In this document: piece after piece, positions 1 to 8,634 of the stretch
Position numbering within the stretch: the first letter of the stretch is position 1
How the letters are laid out: each line of letters opens with the position of its first letter
DNA from: Terribacillus aidingensis
Lineage (GTDB): Bacteria; Bacillota; Bacilli; Bacillales; Amphibacillaceae
Reading direction: 5' to 3'
Length of the DNA stretch: 64,000 nucleotides
Assembly (NCBI RefSeq): GCF_040703035.1
Contig: NZ_CP159996.1
Span: 220,001-284,000, forward strand
Program-made: the position numbers and the translations under genes
Notes under the pieces: model-generated
Told to the model about the DNA's origin: nothing
Database searches by the model: none
What the model saw: only the letters and a program-made list of their open reading frames with translations

Positions 1-1046
<1,046 letters not shown>

Positions 1047-1047
1047 T

Positions 1048-1090
1048 AGAACAGCACCTCCCGGATCAGCCGGAGAGGTGCTGTTCTGTT
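1048..1090. terminator. bidirectional terminator between GH1 gene and SDR gene
   Basis: Inverted repeat AACAGCACCTC...GAGGTGCTGTT with a short central stem and loop, lying between two convergent stop codons. The T-rich flank is modest on both sides, so efficiency is uncertain. Confidence 0.65.
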
Positions 1091-1106
1091 CTATTGTAGG
1101 AAAAAC

Positions 1107-1850
1107 TCAGCCTTTCTGTTTCGTTGGACGAATCAGCAGTTCATTGACTGCAACGTCATCCGGCTCGCTCAGAGCATAACGGACTGCTCGTGCAATGCTG
1201 TCAGGTGTAACAGCTGCTCCTAATGTCTCGCCCATGCTTTCGCGGATTTCATCATCTGTGATACTATCCGGGAGTTCGGTTTTAATGGCTCCTGGAGAAA
1301 TGATTGTTGTGCGGATATTGTTTTCTGCTTCTTCCTGGCGCAAGCCTTCCGTGATGGCACGCACAGCGAATTTCGTACCGGAATAAACAGCAGTTCCCGG
1401 ACCAGATTTATGCCCCGCAACAGAGGATGTATTGATGATATGGCCTTGCTTGCGCTCACGCATATGCGGCAGCACAGCAGCAATGCCATACAATACACCT
1501 TTGATGTTAACGTCTACCATCGTATCCCATTCAGAGATTTGCTTTTTATGCAGGTAGGATAGCGGCATTAGACCGGCATTGTTGAAGATGGCATCAATCT
1601 GGCCGTACGTTTCCAAAGCCAGCTGTGCCAGCTGTTCAACCTCTTCCTGTTTTGTTACGTCTGTGACTTGATAGATAGCTTCTCCGCCATCCTGCTTGAT
1701 GGAATCTGCCAGCTCTTGCAAACGCTCTTCGCGTCGGGCAGCAAGGACAACCTTAGCACCATGCTGCGCCAATTCTTTAGCTGTTGCCTCTCCAATACCG
1801 CTTGATGCACCTGTAATAATGACAACTTTACCTTGAATATTTTCGCTCAT
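1107..1850 (-). CDS. short-chain dehydrogenase/reductase
   Basis: A 247-residue classical SDR, the usual length. The N-terminal Rossmann motif TGASSGIG (about residues 14-21), NNAG (about 90-93), the catalytic Ser in NTSSVAG and the YSGTK catalytic Tyr/Lys pair are intact, so it should be an active NAD(P)-dependent oxidoreductase acting on an unknown carbonyl or alcohol. The sequence resembles the broad YdfG/COG4221 group. The ATG is preceded by AAAGGAG at good spacing. A weak SigB-like promoter lies just upstream, which would suit a stress-induced SDR, but the substrate cannot be read from the sequence. Confidence 0.88.
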   Translation of the reverse strand: MSENIQGKVVIITGASSGIGEATAKELAQHGAKVVLAARREERLQELADSIKQDGGEAIYQVTDVTKQEEVEQLAQLALETYGQIDAIFNNAGLMPLSYLHKKQISEWDTMVDVNIKGVLYGIAAVLPHMRERKQGHIINTSSVAGHKSGPGTAVYSGTKFAVRAITEGLRQEEAENNIRTTIISPGAIKTELPDSITDDEIRESMGETLGAAVTPDSIARAVRYALSEPDDVAVNELLIRPTKQKG

Positions 1851-1890
1851 GATTCGATTGCTCCTTTCGGATGTCTAGTTCTCCTAACTA

Positions 1891-1915
1891 ATAACCCGTT
1901 TGGAAAATCTGAAAC
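1891..1915 (-). promoter_or_regulatory. weak SigB-like promoter for the SDR gene
   Basis: On the minus strand GTTTCA, a 12-base spacer and GGGTTAT resemble the general-stress consensus GTTTAA-N13-15-GGGWAW, with one mismatch in the -10 and a spacer one base short. It sits directly after the terminator of the upstream PepSY gene. Tentative. Confidence 0.3.
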
Positions 1916-1916
1916 A

Positions 1917-1944
1917 TAAAAAAAGAGCCTCCTATAGGAGACTC
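1917..1944 (-). terminator. terminator of PepSY gene
   Basis: Stem GAGCCTCC/GGAGACTC (1925-1944) with a TATA loop, followed on the minus strand by eight T residues: a standard strong intrinsic terminator. Confidence 0.88.
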
Positions 1945-1953
1945 GTGTCATTC

Positions 1954-2511
1954 TTAGTCATCATCACCATCATCATCTTGATCGTCATCGATGGATTCTT
2001 TTTCTGTATACGTCACTTCGCCGGATTCTGCATCAACAGTTACTTCGATTTCATCCTTATCGGTACGAAGCTCCACATCATATTCCAGTCTGCCGTCATC
2101 TTCATCAAGGGAGATATCTGTAAGTACAGCATCTTTTTCCTGTGCGAGAGCTGTTTCAGCTGCCGTTTTGATGTCTACTTTTGGCTGTGGTGTTTGGTTA
2201 TCATCGTCATCGTCATTATCTTTTCGTGATTCAACAGTTCCGTCATCGGCATTCACGCGTACATCGTATTCAGCTTTATCGTCATTTACATCCACTTCGT
2301 AATAAGCCTGACCGCTGCGTGTAGTATCAAGTTCGACACTAGTCACTGTTCCTGCTTGCTCTTTGCTTGCATTGTCAATGGCTTGATTCAAATTCACTTT
2401 TGTATCAGCAGGTACTTTATCGTCGTCCGCACTTACATGCTGGAAACCTAGGCCTAATCCAGCTGCCAATGTAATCGCCAAACCGCTTGCTATTAAGTTC
2501 TTTCTTTTCAT
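1954..2511 (-). CDS. secreted or anchored PepSY-domain protein with acidic tail
   Basis: About 185 residues: a signal peptide or N-terminal anchor (KRKNLIASG followed by an Ala/Leu/Gly-rich core ending near HVSA), two PepSY-like repeats (about residues 40-95 and 110-170), and runs of Asp between the repeats and at the C terminus. PepSY domains occur in extracytoplasmic proteins, including inhibitory propeptides of peptidases; no peptidase gene is adjacent. I prefer the second ATG at 2511 to that at 2520, because the AAGGAG Shine-Dalgarno abuts the first ATG but lies 9 bases from the second. The very acidic composition would suit a salt-rich envelope or metal binding; that is inference. Confidence 0.82.
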   Translation of the reverse strand: MKRKNLIASGLAITLAAGLGLGFQHVSADDDKVPADTKVNLNQAIDNASKEQAGTVTSVELDTTRSGQAYYEVDVNDDKAEYDVRVNADDGTVESRKDNDDDDDNQTPQPKVDIKTAAETALAQEKDAVLTDISLDEDDGRLEYDVELRTDKDEIEVTVDAESGEVTYTEKESIDDDQDDDGDDD

Positions 2512-2628
2512 ATTATCCATCTCCTTGTTCGTTGTTATGGTACTACTATATCCAACGCATCTTAGAACAACATGAAGTGAAAATTAGAAAACGCTGAGAA
2601 AAGAAGGAGACATTTCACAGACGACTTG

Positions 2629-2653
2629 TTTAATCTCATTCAAAGGGGGAATT
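2629..2653 (+). promoter_or_regulatory. SigB-type promoter upstream of aldehyde dehydrogenase
   Basis: GTTTAA at 2629-2634, a 13-base spacer and GGGAAT at 2648-2653 match the Bacillus general-stress (SigB) consensus closely. The Shine-Dalgarno of the aldehyde dehydrogenase begins about 25 bases downstream. Confidence 0.6.
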
Positions 2654-2690
2654 ATCTCTAAGTCGAGACAAATCGTAAGGAGGTGTTATC

Positions 2691-4148
2691 TTGCAAAAGC
2701 AGTTCGATTTACTTTATATAAATGGAGAATGGCGAAAAGGGAATAGCGAAGAAACGTTTGAAAATATCAACCCATATACAGGAGAGACATTGCTTAGGAT
2801 CCAAGGAGCGAACGAAGAGGATGTGGATGAAGCTTATCAAGCAGCAGCGCGCGCACAGAAGGAATGGGCTGAGCAGCCACCGCAAGTGAAGCGGGAACTG
2901 ATTGAGAAAGCTGTCCAGGTCATTGAACGGGAAAAAGAGCTATTCATCGAATGGCTGATCCAGGAAGCAGGAAGTACGTACCGAAAAGCTGTCGGGGAAA
3001 TAACAACCGCGGTTAATTTCATGAAAGAAGCTGCTTCTTATCCGAACCGGATGAAGGGGGAAGTATTTCTTTCCCATGTTCCAGGCAAGGTAAATAAAGT
3101 CTATCAGGAACCGCTAGGAGTAATCGGTGTTATTAGTCCATGGAACTTCCCGCTTCATTTGACAATGCGTTCTGTGGCAGCTGCACTGGCTACAGGTAAC
3201 GGGGTCGTTATCAAACCTTCCAAGGATACAACCGTGACAGCAGGCTCACTTGTAGCAGCTCTGTTCGAAGAAGCTGGGGCACCGAAAGGACTGATCAACC
3301 TTGTCAGCGGTAAGAGCTCCGAGATTGGCGATGCTTTTGTGAAGCATCCGATTCCGCGTATGATTTCCTTTACAGGATCCACCGGAGTCGGCAAACACAT
3401 CGCATCTCTTGCTGCAGGCGAATTAAAAAGTACAGCATTAGAGCTTGGCGGTAACAATGTGCTAATCGTGATGGATGATGCCAATATCGATGCGGCAGTA
3501 GAATCTGCTGTATATGGTAAGTTCTATCATCAAGGGCAGGTTTGTATCGCGCTTAACCGCATACTCGTTCAGGCATCTGTAGCAGAGGAATTCACGAGCA
3601 AGTTCGTTGAAAAAGTCAAAGAATTGCGTTACGGTGACCCTACAGATAAAAACACACAAGTGGGCCCGATTATAAATGAGCAGCAAGTGGACAGCATAAA
3701 AGAGCAGCTGCAGCGCGCAATCGATGCTGGGGCAAATGTTCTTACAGGCGGCAGCTTCCATGGCAATGTGTTAGAGCCTACAGTCGTCAATCAAGTAGAC
3801 AACCAGTCACCGCTCGCAGCCGAAGAGATATTCGGACCAATCGCACCAATCATTACGTTCGAAACGGAAGACGAAGCAGTGGAGATGGCTAATGAAAATC
3901 CATATGGTCTTTCCGGTGCAGTGCATTCTACAGTCGGACATGGTGAATTGATTGCAAAACGAATTGAAACAGGCATGATCCATGTCAACGATCAAAGCAT
4001 CAATGACGAACCGCAAGCGCCATTCGGCGGTGTGAAGCAATCCGGTCTTGGCCGTTTCAACGGTAAGTGGGCATTGGAGGAATTCACGGAAACGAAATGG
4101 ATCGGTGTCCAAAATGAACGCACGGATTACGATAGCTTTTTGAAATAA
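2691..4148 (+). CDS. aldehyde dehydrogenase (YfmT-like)
   Basis: A 485-residue NAD(P)-dependent aldehyde dehydrogenase of normal length, oxidising an aldehyde to the carboxylate. The catalytic Cys is C285 in GQVCIALNR, the general-base Glu is E251 in LELGGNN, and the PWNFP motif and GSTGVG dinucleotide motif are present. It resembles the benzaldehyde/vanillin dehydrogenase-like branch (B. subtilis YfmT), though the exact substrate is inference. The start is TTG, chosen because a perfect AAGGAGG lies 7 bases before it. A SigB-like promoter precedes it and yhfK follows 19 bases downstream, so the two probably form a general-stress operon that deals with reactive aldehydes. Confidence 0.9.
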   Translation: MQKQFDLLYINGEWRKGNSEETFENINPYTGETLLRIQGANEEDVDEAYQAAARAQKEWAEQPPQVKRELIEKAVQVIEREKELFIEWLIQEAGSTYRKAVGEITTAVNFMKEAASYPNRMKGEVFLSHVPGKVNKVYQEPLGVIGVISPWNFPLHLTMRSVAAALATGNGVVIKPSKDTTVTAGSLVAALFEEAGAPKGLINLVSGKSSEIGDAFVKHPIPRMISFTGSTGVGKHIASLAAGELKSTALELGGNNVLIVMDDANIDAAVESAVYGKFYHQGQVCIALNRILVQASVAEEFTSKFVEKVKELRYGDPTDKNTQVGPIINEQQVDSIKEQLQRAIDAGANVLTGGSFHGNVLEPTVVNQVDNQSPLAAEEIFGPIAPIITFETEDEAVEMANENPYGLSGAVHSTVGHGELIAKRIETGMIHVNDQSINDEPQAPFGGVKQSGLGRFNGKWALEEFTETKWIGVQNERTDYDSFLK

Positions 4149-4167
4149 ACAGAAGTGAGGGATTAAC

Positions 4168-4812
4168 ATGAGCAAAGTATTCATTATTGGAGCAAACGGC
4201 AAAGTAGGAAAAAACTTAGTCAACGTTCTGAACGAGAAGAATGAGCATGATGTATCCGTCGGATTGCGGAAGGAAGAGCAATTCGGGTATTTCGAGGAGA
4301 AAGGTGTAAAACCGGTCTACTTGAACTTGGAAGATAATGTAGACGCGATTACAGATGCGATACAAGGATCCGATGTTGTCGTATTCACAGCAGGTTCCGG
4401 CGGAAGCACTGGAGCTGATAAGACGTTGACGATTGATTTGGACGGCGCTGCGAAGTCCGTGAAAGCTGCTGAGAAAGTTGGTGCGAAGCAGTACATTATG
4501 GTCAGTGCCATTCATGCTGATTCTCCAGAAGAGTGGAGTGAAAGCATGAAGCCATATTACATTGCTAAGCATTATGCAGATCAAATCATTCAAGACAGCA
4601 AGCTGAATTATACGATCCTGCGTCCCGGTGGTTTGTCAGATGATGCAGGAACTGGCAAAGTTACAACAGATCCATCCGAATTCAAGACAACTCAGATTCC
4701 ACGCGAGGATGTAGCGCGTGCCATCGTCGCAGCAATCGGGAATGAAAAAGCAGAAGGCAAGATTGTTTCCTTGCTTGCTGGAGATACACCGGTTGAGGAT
4801 GTTTATAACTAA
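4168..4812 (+). CDS. yhfK: NAD(P)-binding atypical SDR YhfK
   Basis: A 214-residue atypical SDR, the same length as B. subtilis YhfK and strongly similar to it (GANGKVG dinucleotide motif at residues 8-14, TAGSGGSTGADKT, YYIAKHYAD, RPGGL). The YxxxK pair is present in YIAKHYAD. Proteins of this group are NAD(P)-binding reductases or sensors of unknown substrate. It follows the aldehyde dehydrogenase by 19 bases, has its own GTGAGGG site and ends at a strong terminator. Co-expression with the dehydrogenase under SigB control is the likely arrangement. Confidence 0.88.
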   Translation: MSKVFIIGANGKVGKNLVNVLNEKNEHDVSVGLRKEEQFGYFEEKGVKPVYLNLEDNVDAITDAIQGSDVVVFTAGSGGSTGADKTLTIDLDGAAKSVKAAEKVGAKQYIMVSAIHADSPEEWSESMKPYYIAKHYADQIIQDSKLNYTILRPGGLSDDAGTGKVTTDPSEFKTTQIPREDVARAIVAAIGNEKAEGKIVSLLAGDTPVEDVYN

Positions 4813-4823
4813 GTGTAAAGGAA

Positions 4824-4850
4824 GGCCGCTAAATTAGCGGTCTTTTTTTA
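4824..4850 (+). terminator. terminator of aldehyde dehydrogenase operon
   Basis: Stem GGCCGCTAA/TTAGCGGTC followed by eight T residues. Confidence 0.85.
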
Positions 4851-5120
4851 TTCCCATCCTAACTATGCCATATATGACTGTTGTGAATTATCTCAAATTA
4901 ACGAATCCAATTCCCAATAATTCAAGTAGAATTACCAAACACTTTTTTGGAGGGAAAACTTGAGATGGTTTTATTGAATTTATAGATATTTTAGCTGGGA
5001 GCTCGATTGAAATAAATGAAATAGACGGGGAATGAAGAGAAAGAGGGGCTCTCTTTTGAACGGGTTGATGAAAATAAATAGCGTTTATATTACACGTTTA
5101 GTTTTCTAGGAGGCTTACGG
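4851..5120. other. intergenic region, possible decayed coding remnant
   Basis: No complete gene is visible. A short open stretch at 4974-5045 reads like protein (GFIEFIDILAG then SSIEINEIDGE, then stop) but has no start codon and is closed upstream by a stop, so it may be a remnant of a deleted gene. The 3' end of the region carries the AGGAGG site for the gene at 5121. The region is richer in A and T than the genes around it. Confidence 0.4.
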
Positions 5121-5663
5121 TTGAAAAGACATATAGAAAATAGATTGAAATATCTCTACTCAGGTGAGTTAGCTGCTGTAATTTCCTTCGTGATTCTCAG
5201 TGTGCTAGTGAATCTTAACTATCCTGACTTGAAGCTTTATTCTCTTTTTTCATTTTGGACAGCATTTCTTCTTTTGGAGTTCCTGTTATTGCAAGGCACA
5301 ATGTATTGGTATATCAAGCTTAAAAGGTTCAGGAATGAGAAGACATTTATCACTCCCACATATGTAGTACACAAACTAATAAAACTTAGGAAAGTAAATG
5401 TGCTGCTGATTGGCATTCCGCTGCTTGCGTTTATCTATGATTTCCTCCGCTTGCATTCCCCGTTTCCTATAGGCGGACTTTTTATAGCGTTATTTATATA
5501 TGTCTTCGCTATATTGGAGTACATAAACTACTTCTATATACAGCTCTCGTATGACAATATTTCTGACCTTAGATACTTAAAGCAGCGCAAAGTGCTGAAG
5601 CAAGCCAGTATACAGAGGGACATCAATCGATTATTACATAACAAAGAAAAAAAGAACCTCTAA
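5121..5663 (+). CDS. four-helix membrane protein of unknown function
   Basis: A 180-residue protein with four likely transmembrane helices (about residues 17-35, 40-60, 92-110 and 116-138), a basic N terminus, and a hydrophilic C-terminal segment rich in Lys, Arg and Gln. The start is TTG with AGGAGG 8 bases upstream. I recognise no family. Base composition is lower in GC than neighbouring metabolic genes. It is convergent with the XRE repressor gene, whose stop lies only 16 bases away, leaving no room for a separate terminator. A role cannot be assigned. Confidence 0.65.
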   Translation: MKRHIENRLKYLYSGELAAVISFVILSVLVNLNYPDLKLYSLFSFWTAFLLLEFLLLQGTMYWYIKLKRFRNEKTFITPTYVVHKLIKLRKVNVLLIGIPLLAFIYDFLRLHSPFPIGGLFIALFIYVFAILEYINYFYIQLSYDNISDLRYLKQRKVLKQASIQRDINRLLHNKEKKNL

Positions 5664-5678
5664 AATGAGGTCGATGTA

Positions 5679-5882
5679 TTACTTTTTGATGGGATCACTG
5701 ATGAAGAGTTTATCAACTGTGGTATCCAATACAAAGGCTATATCAAACGCTAATTGTAACGTAGGATCGTATTTATCATTTTCAATGGCATTTATTGTTT
5801 GTCTGGAAACTCTACAGAGTTTAGCCAGTTCTTCTTGGGATAACTTAGCTGATTTTCGTAATTCCTTAATGTTGTTTTTCAT
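5679..5882 (-). CDS. small XRE-family repressor
   Basis: A 67-residue single-domain Cro/CI-type HTH protein; the helix-turn-helix covers about residues 13-35 (LSQEELAKLCRVSRQTINAIE) and LFISDPI closes the domain. Proteins of this compact size are typically dimeric repressors. The gene starts immediately after the stop codon of the upstream membrane-protein gene, with no gap, so the two are co-transcribed. A 14-bp palindrome covering the -10 of the shared promoter is a natural autoregulatory operator. It resembles the HTH member of small HTH/membrane-protein pairs widespread in Firmicutes. Confidence 0.85.
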   Translation of the reverse strand: MKNNIKELRKSAKLSQEELAKLCRVSRQTINAIENDKYDPTLQLAFDIAFVLDTTVDKLFISDPIKK

Positions 5883-6185
5883 TTAATCACCATATTTTTT
5901 CCTGTAAATTAGCAATGTTACCAGATATATAATTGAAATCACTGTCAGAAACATTATCGGTGAAATCCAATTACCATTATAAGAAGTATTCCCCTGAATA
6001 GTTAGATAAATTGACTGGGCAACATCTAAGATTAGCATACCCATAACTACGATAAACGCATATGATTGAGCTTTCGACTTGATAAACTTCCTTCTTTCAT
6101 CACCTTTTTGAGAAGATGCTGCAACGAAAATCAAAATTCCGCAAACTAACAATATGACTGAATACACAATTTTAACCCAATCCAT
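5883..6185 (-). CDS. three-helix membrane protein (DUF2178-like) paired with XRE repressor
   Basis: About 100 residues with three likely transmembrane helices (about 5-22, 39-59, 74-95), a short hydrophilic segment after the first one and a basic C terminus (YRKKYGD). It resembles DUF2178-type proteins that neighbour small XRE repressors. Start choice: the ATG at 6185 has GAGGGGTG 8 bases upstream, whereas the ATG at 6203 has no site, so the shorter form is preferred. The gene heads the two-gene operon with the repressor. A role in controlling the repressor from the membrane is plausible but unproven. Confidence 0.75.
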   Translation of the reverse strand: MDWVKIVYSVILLVCGILIFVAASSQKGDERRKFIKSKAQSYAFIVVMGMLILDVAQSIYLTIQGNTSYNGNWISPIMFLTVISIIYLVTLLIYRKKYGD

Positions 6186-6221
6186 TTTCAATTCACCCCT
6201 CATCTGAAATGTAAAAAGTAT

Positions 6222-6262
6222 TTGACAATAATTATTGTATGCATAGAATGTAAAAATGTCAA
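6222..6262. promoter_or_regulatory. overlapping divergent SigA promoters with XRE-type operator
   Basis: Minus strand: TTGACA (6262-6257), 17-base spacer, TACAAT (6239-6234), driving the membrane-protein/XRE operon. Plus strand: TTGACA (6222-6227), 16-base spacer, TAGAAT (6244-6249). ACAATAATTATTGT at 6225-6238 is a perfect 14-bp palindrome overlapping the minus-strand -10 and the plus-strand -35, the expected place for an autoregulatory repressor to bind. What the plus-strand promoter would transcribe is unclear. Confidence 0.6.
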
Positions 6263-6280
6263 ATCATTTTTACATTTATA

Positions 6281-6314
6281 AATATAAGTTGAGGCCAAGC
6301 CTTCAACTTATATT
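6281..6314. repeat. A/T-rich hairpin
   Basis: AATATAAGTTGAGG pairs with CCTTCAACTTATATT across a 5-base loop with a single bulged T. There is no T-run on either strand, so it is not a standard terminator. Confidence 0.6.
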
Positions 6315-6347
6315 AAATTAAGACATTCCAGAAAGATGTAAATGGAA

Positions 6348-6389
6348 AAGGATCCCGCATATTAGATATATCTAATATGCGGGATCCTT
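6348..6389. repeat. 42-bp perfect palindrome, probable terminator of the flavin oxidoreductase operon
   Basis: Every base from 6348 to 6368 pairs with its partner from 6389 to 6369 with no mismatch or unpaired centre. The arms carry GGATCCCGC and GCGGGATCC. On the minus strand it lies about 60 bases after the stop of the luciferase-like gene and ends in CCTTTT, so it could terminate that transcript, but it is far longer and more exact than the other terminators here. Confidence 0.8.
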
Positions 6390-6446
6390 ATAAAAACAGT
6401 AGTTTAATTTCTTATCCTAATATACGATAGGAGGTTTCCTTTTCGT

Positions 6447-7433
6447 TTACTTCCAAAGCTCAGAAAGCAATGTATAGCTGTTTCTGCGTTTTTCTTGGTC
6501 GTAAACATCTGCTGAAACGATAAGTTCGTCAAACTGTGTTTTTGCATGGAAGGCTTCCAGTTCATTGGCCACTTTTTCTTTATCTCCGACGAAGGAGTAA
6601 GTCAGAGTATTTGTGACATGGAGCTTTTCATGCTCGTTCCAGATATGATCCATGCTCTCTACTGGGGCAGTGGAAGATCCGGAGCGACCGCGGATGATGC
6701 TTAGGAATTTTAGCTTCAATGTTGTGGAAAGGAATTCCGCTTCTTCATTTGTATCCGCAACGATACCGTTAACAGTGACCATTGTATATGGTTTGTCCAG
6801 ATAAACAGAAGGCTGGAATCGTTCGCGGTATAGACGCAATGCATTGTGCAGCTCTCCTGGTGCGAAATGGCTGGCGAATGCAAATGGCAAACCGAGCATT
6901 GCAGCAAGCTGTGCGCTGAATGTGCTGGAACCTAACAAATAAACCGGTACGTGCGTTCCATGACCTGGATGTGCTTTGATTGGCAAGTTGTCATCACCAA
7001 GATATTGCAGCAATTCCTGAACATCATCTGGGAATCTTTCCGCGGCTGTGTGAGCATCACGGCGCAAAGCACGGCTTGTCATATAGTCTGTACCAGGTGC
7101 ACGACCTAAACCAAGATCGATACGGTCTGGGTACATCGTTGCCAATGTCCCGAATTGCTCCGCTACGACTAGCGGTGAGTGGTTCGGCAGCATCACACCG
7201 CCGGAGCCGACGCGGATAGTGGAGCTATGTCCAGCAAGATAGCCGATCAATACAGAAGTTGCGGAGCTCGCAATACTCGGCATGTTGTGGTGCTCAGCAA
7301 CCCAGTAACGGTTATACCCTAGTTTTTCTGTATGCTGAATCAGCTGTTTACTGTTCTCGAAAGCTTCTTTTGGTGTTTTATTGTCTGGTACAGGTGATAA
7401 GTCCAAAACCGATAAAGGTGTTCTGGTCATCAT
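6447..7433 (-). CDS. luciferase-like flavin-dependent oxidoreductase (YceB type)
   Basis: A 328-residue LLM-class oxidoreductase using FMNH2 or F420-like flavin chemistry. The N terminus reads [12 protein letters not shown], followed by [33 protein letters not shown] and [12 protein letters not shown], the conserved barrel motifs of the YceB/YwcH-type group. The substrate is unknown. The ATG has AGAAAGGAAG upstream. It lies 27 bases downstream of the nitroreductase gene on the same strand, so the two are likely an operon in which one enzyme may supply reduced flavin or act on the same xenobiotics; this link is inference. Confidence 0.88.
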   Translation of the reverse strand: MMTRTPLSVLDLSPVPDNKTPKEAFENSKQLIQHTEKLGYNRYWVAEHHNMPSIASSATSVLIGYLAGHSSTIRVGSGGVMLPNHSPLVVAEQFGTLATMYPDRIDLGLGRAPGTDYMTSRALRRDAHTAAERFPDDVQELLQYLGDDNLPIKAHPGHGTHVPVYLLGSSTFSAQLAAMLGLPFAFASHFAPGELHNALRLYRERFQPSVYLDKPYTMVTVNGIVADTNEEAEFLSTTLKLKFLSIIRGRSGSSTAPVESMDHIWNEHEKLHVTNTLTYSFVGDKEKVANELEAFHAKTQFDELIVSADVYDQEKRRNSYTLLSELWK

Positions 7434-7460
7434 TCATACTTCCTTTCTGCTTGCTTCTTA

Positions 7461-8207
7461 TTATTTATAATCGAATCCGTTTTGTTTCAGAACGTCTGTC
7501 ACTTTTCCGTATTCTTTATATCGTTCGGAATAGAAAGCAGCAATTCTTTCTGACCAAGGGTGAGCTTTTGTTTCGCCTGTTCGGGCTTTGATAGCGTCTT
7601 GCTGTCTTTTGTCCATTTCTTCGACAGCTTCCTGCTGGTTTTGTACATATGTTTCTTTATGATAGAAAGCTTCCATTGGAATTCGCGGGCTTTGTGCTGG
7701 GAGCGGATCTGCCGGGTAGCCGATGGCCAAACCAGAGATTGGGAAAGCAAGCTCAGGCAGCTCAAGCAGCTCTGAAATTTCGGCTGGACTTCTGCGGACG
7801 CCGCCGATAGGTACGGTGCCAATTCCCATGGATTCTGCTGCAGCAACAGCAGTACCGAGTGCAATGCCAACGTCAGTAGAGCCTACTAGCACAGCCTCGA
7901 TATTCTCCATAACCTCAAGTTCCTTATCGTGTAGATCCGTTATATGCTTGGCGCGGCTGTAATCCATGCAGAAAACGAGAAAAGCAGCTGCGTCATCAAT
8001 ATGTTTCTGATTACCGGAAAGCGCCGCTAACTGGCGTTTTCTCTCTTTGTCAGTAACAACGACAACAGAAACCTGCTGGCCGTTGATCCAGTTCGGAGCT
8101 TGGATAGCGGCGCCCATGATGGCATCAAGCTGCTCTTGTGTCAGTTGTTTATCAGTGAATGTCCTTACGGAACGGTGATTGTGCAATTGATTGATGAAGT
8201 CGTTCAT
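7461..8207 (-). CDS. nfrA2: NADPH-dependent FMN nitroreductase (NfrA2/YcnD type)
   Basis: A 248-residue flavin reductase/nitroreductase of the NfsA/Frp group. The HRSVRTF FMN-binding motif stands at residues 12-18, and INGQQVSVVVV, AVAAAESMGIGTVPIGGVR and GLAIGYPAD follow the B. subtilis YcnD/NfrA2 (249 residues) pattern more closely than that of NfrA1. It reduces FMN or nitroaromatics and quinones with NADPH in the cytosol. AGGAGG precedes the ATG by 7 bases. It is first in a two-gene operon with the luciferase-like enzyme. Confidence 0.9.
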   Translation of the reverse strand: MNDFINQLHNHRSVRTFTDKQLTQEQLDAIMGAAIQAPNWINGQQVSVVVVTDKERKRQLAALSGNQKHIDDAAAFLVFCMDYSRAKHITDLHDKELEVMENIEAVLVGSTDVGIALGTAVAAAESMGIGTVPIGGVRRSPAEISELLELPELAFPISGLAIGYPADPLPAQSPRIPMEAFYHKETYVQNQQEAVEEMDKRQQDAIKARTGETKAHPWSERIAAFYSERYKEYGKVTDVLKQNGFDYK

Positions 8208-8251
8208 AATAGCCTCCTAGTTCGTCATTCGACTTACATGCTCTACGGAAT

Positions 8252-8281
8252 ATTATACGTAGGTAAAAGAATAGAAAGCAA
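8252..8281 (-). promoter_or_regulatory. SigA-type promoter of nitroreductase operon
   Basis: On the minus strand TTGCTT (8281-8276), an 18-base spacer and a perfect TATAAT (8257-8252), with the start codon 45 bases downstream. Confidence 0.45.
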
Positions 8282-8295
8282 AAGAACAGCTTACA

Positions 8296-8336
8296 AAGCA
8301 GGAAAGCACGAGCGTATGGCTCGTGCTTTCCTGCTT
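8296..8336 (-). terminator. long hairpin at end of yraE-yraD
   Basis: An 18-bp perfect stem (AAGCAGGAAAGCACGAGC and its complement) with a 5-base loop. The yraD stop codon lies at its edge. The T-run on the minus strand is poor, so it may act as an RNA 3'-end stabiliser as well as a terminator. Confidence 0.65.
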
Positions 8337-8634
8337 AGTCCTTATTCAGTGTCAAAACAGTTTCAGCTGTTTCATTCAATACATGAATCTGCTGGGTTGG
8401 CGTTTGCGGGAAGTAATAGCCATGCTCCATCATATAGCTGAAAATCCGTTCATGCTGTTCGATGTGTTCATGCAGCTTGGACTTTAAATCGGTGCGCAGC
8501 TGTTCATTTCCCGTTTCATTTATAGCCTTCGCGGTGTTGATGATGCCGGTTTTGACAGTGACCAGCAAATCAGTAACAATCACTTGATCTGTAATCTCCC
8601 GGGCAGACCCCAGGATTTCAATAAGCTTATCCAT
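8335..8634 (-). CDS. yraD: spore coat protein YraD-like (coat F domain)
   Basis: A 99-residue protein, the same length as B. subtilis YraD, carrying a coat F (CotF-type) helical domain: ITDQVIVTDLLVTVKTGIIN then KSKLHEHIEQHERIFSYMM and a GYYFPQ ending. Such proteins assemble into the spore coat. The gene overlaps the upstream yraE-like gene by 8 bases. The set yraE/yraD, yraG/yraF and adhB matches the B. subtilis yraG-yraF-adhB-yraE-yraD cluster, here divided into two divergent arms. Expression late in the mother cell (SigK) is expected from the family. Confidence 0.82.
   Translation of the reverse strand: MDKLIEILGSAREITDQVIVTDLLVTVKTGIINTAKAINETGNEQLRTDLKSKLHEHIEQHERIFSYMMEHGYYFPQTPTQQIHVLNETAETVLTLNKD

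Noticed and set aside
1900..2302. Plus-strand open frames opposite the PepSY gene
   Set aside because: The Ser- and Ile-rich frames are the reverse complement of Asp-rich codons; the minus-strand gene has a signal peptide, ribosome binding site and terminator.
5035..5065. Hairpin-like AAAGAG...CTCTTT before the four-helix membrane protein
   Set aside because: Only 6 bp with no T-run of note, and no upstream gene would need a terminator there.
8296..8336. Terminal inverted repeat of an insertion sequence
   Set aside because: The 18-bp repeat is a single hairpin with a 5-base loop at a gene end, with no transposase and no target-site duplication nearby.
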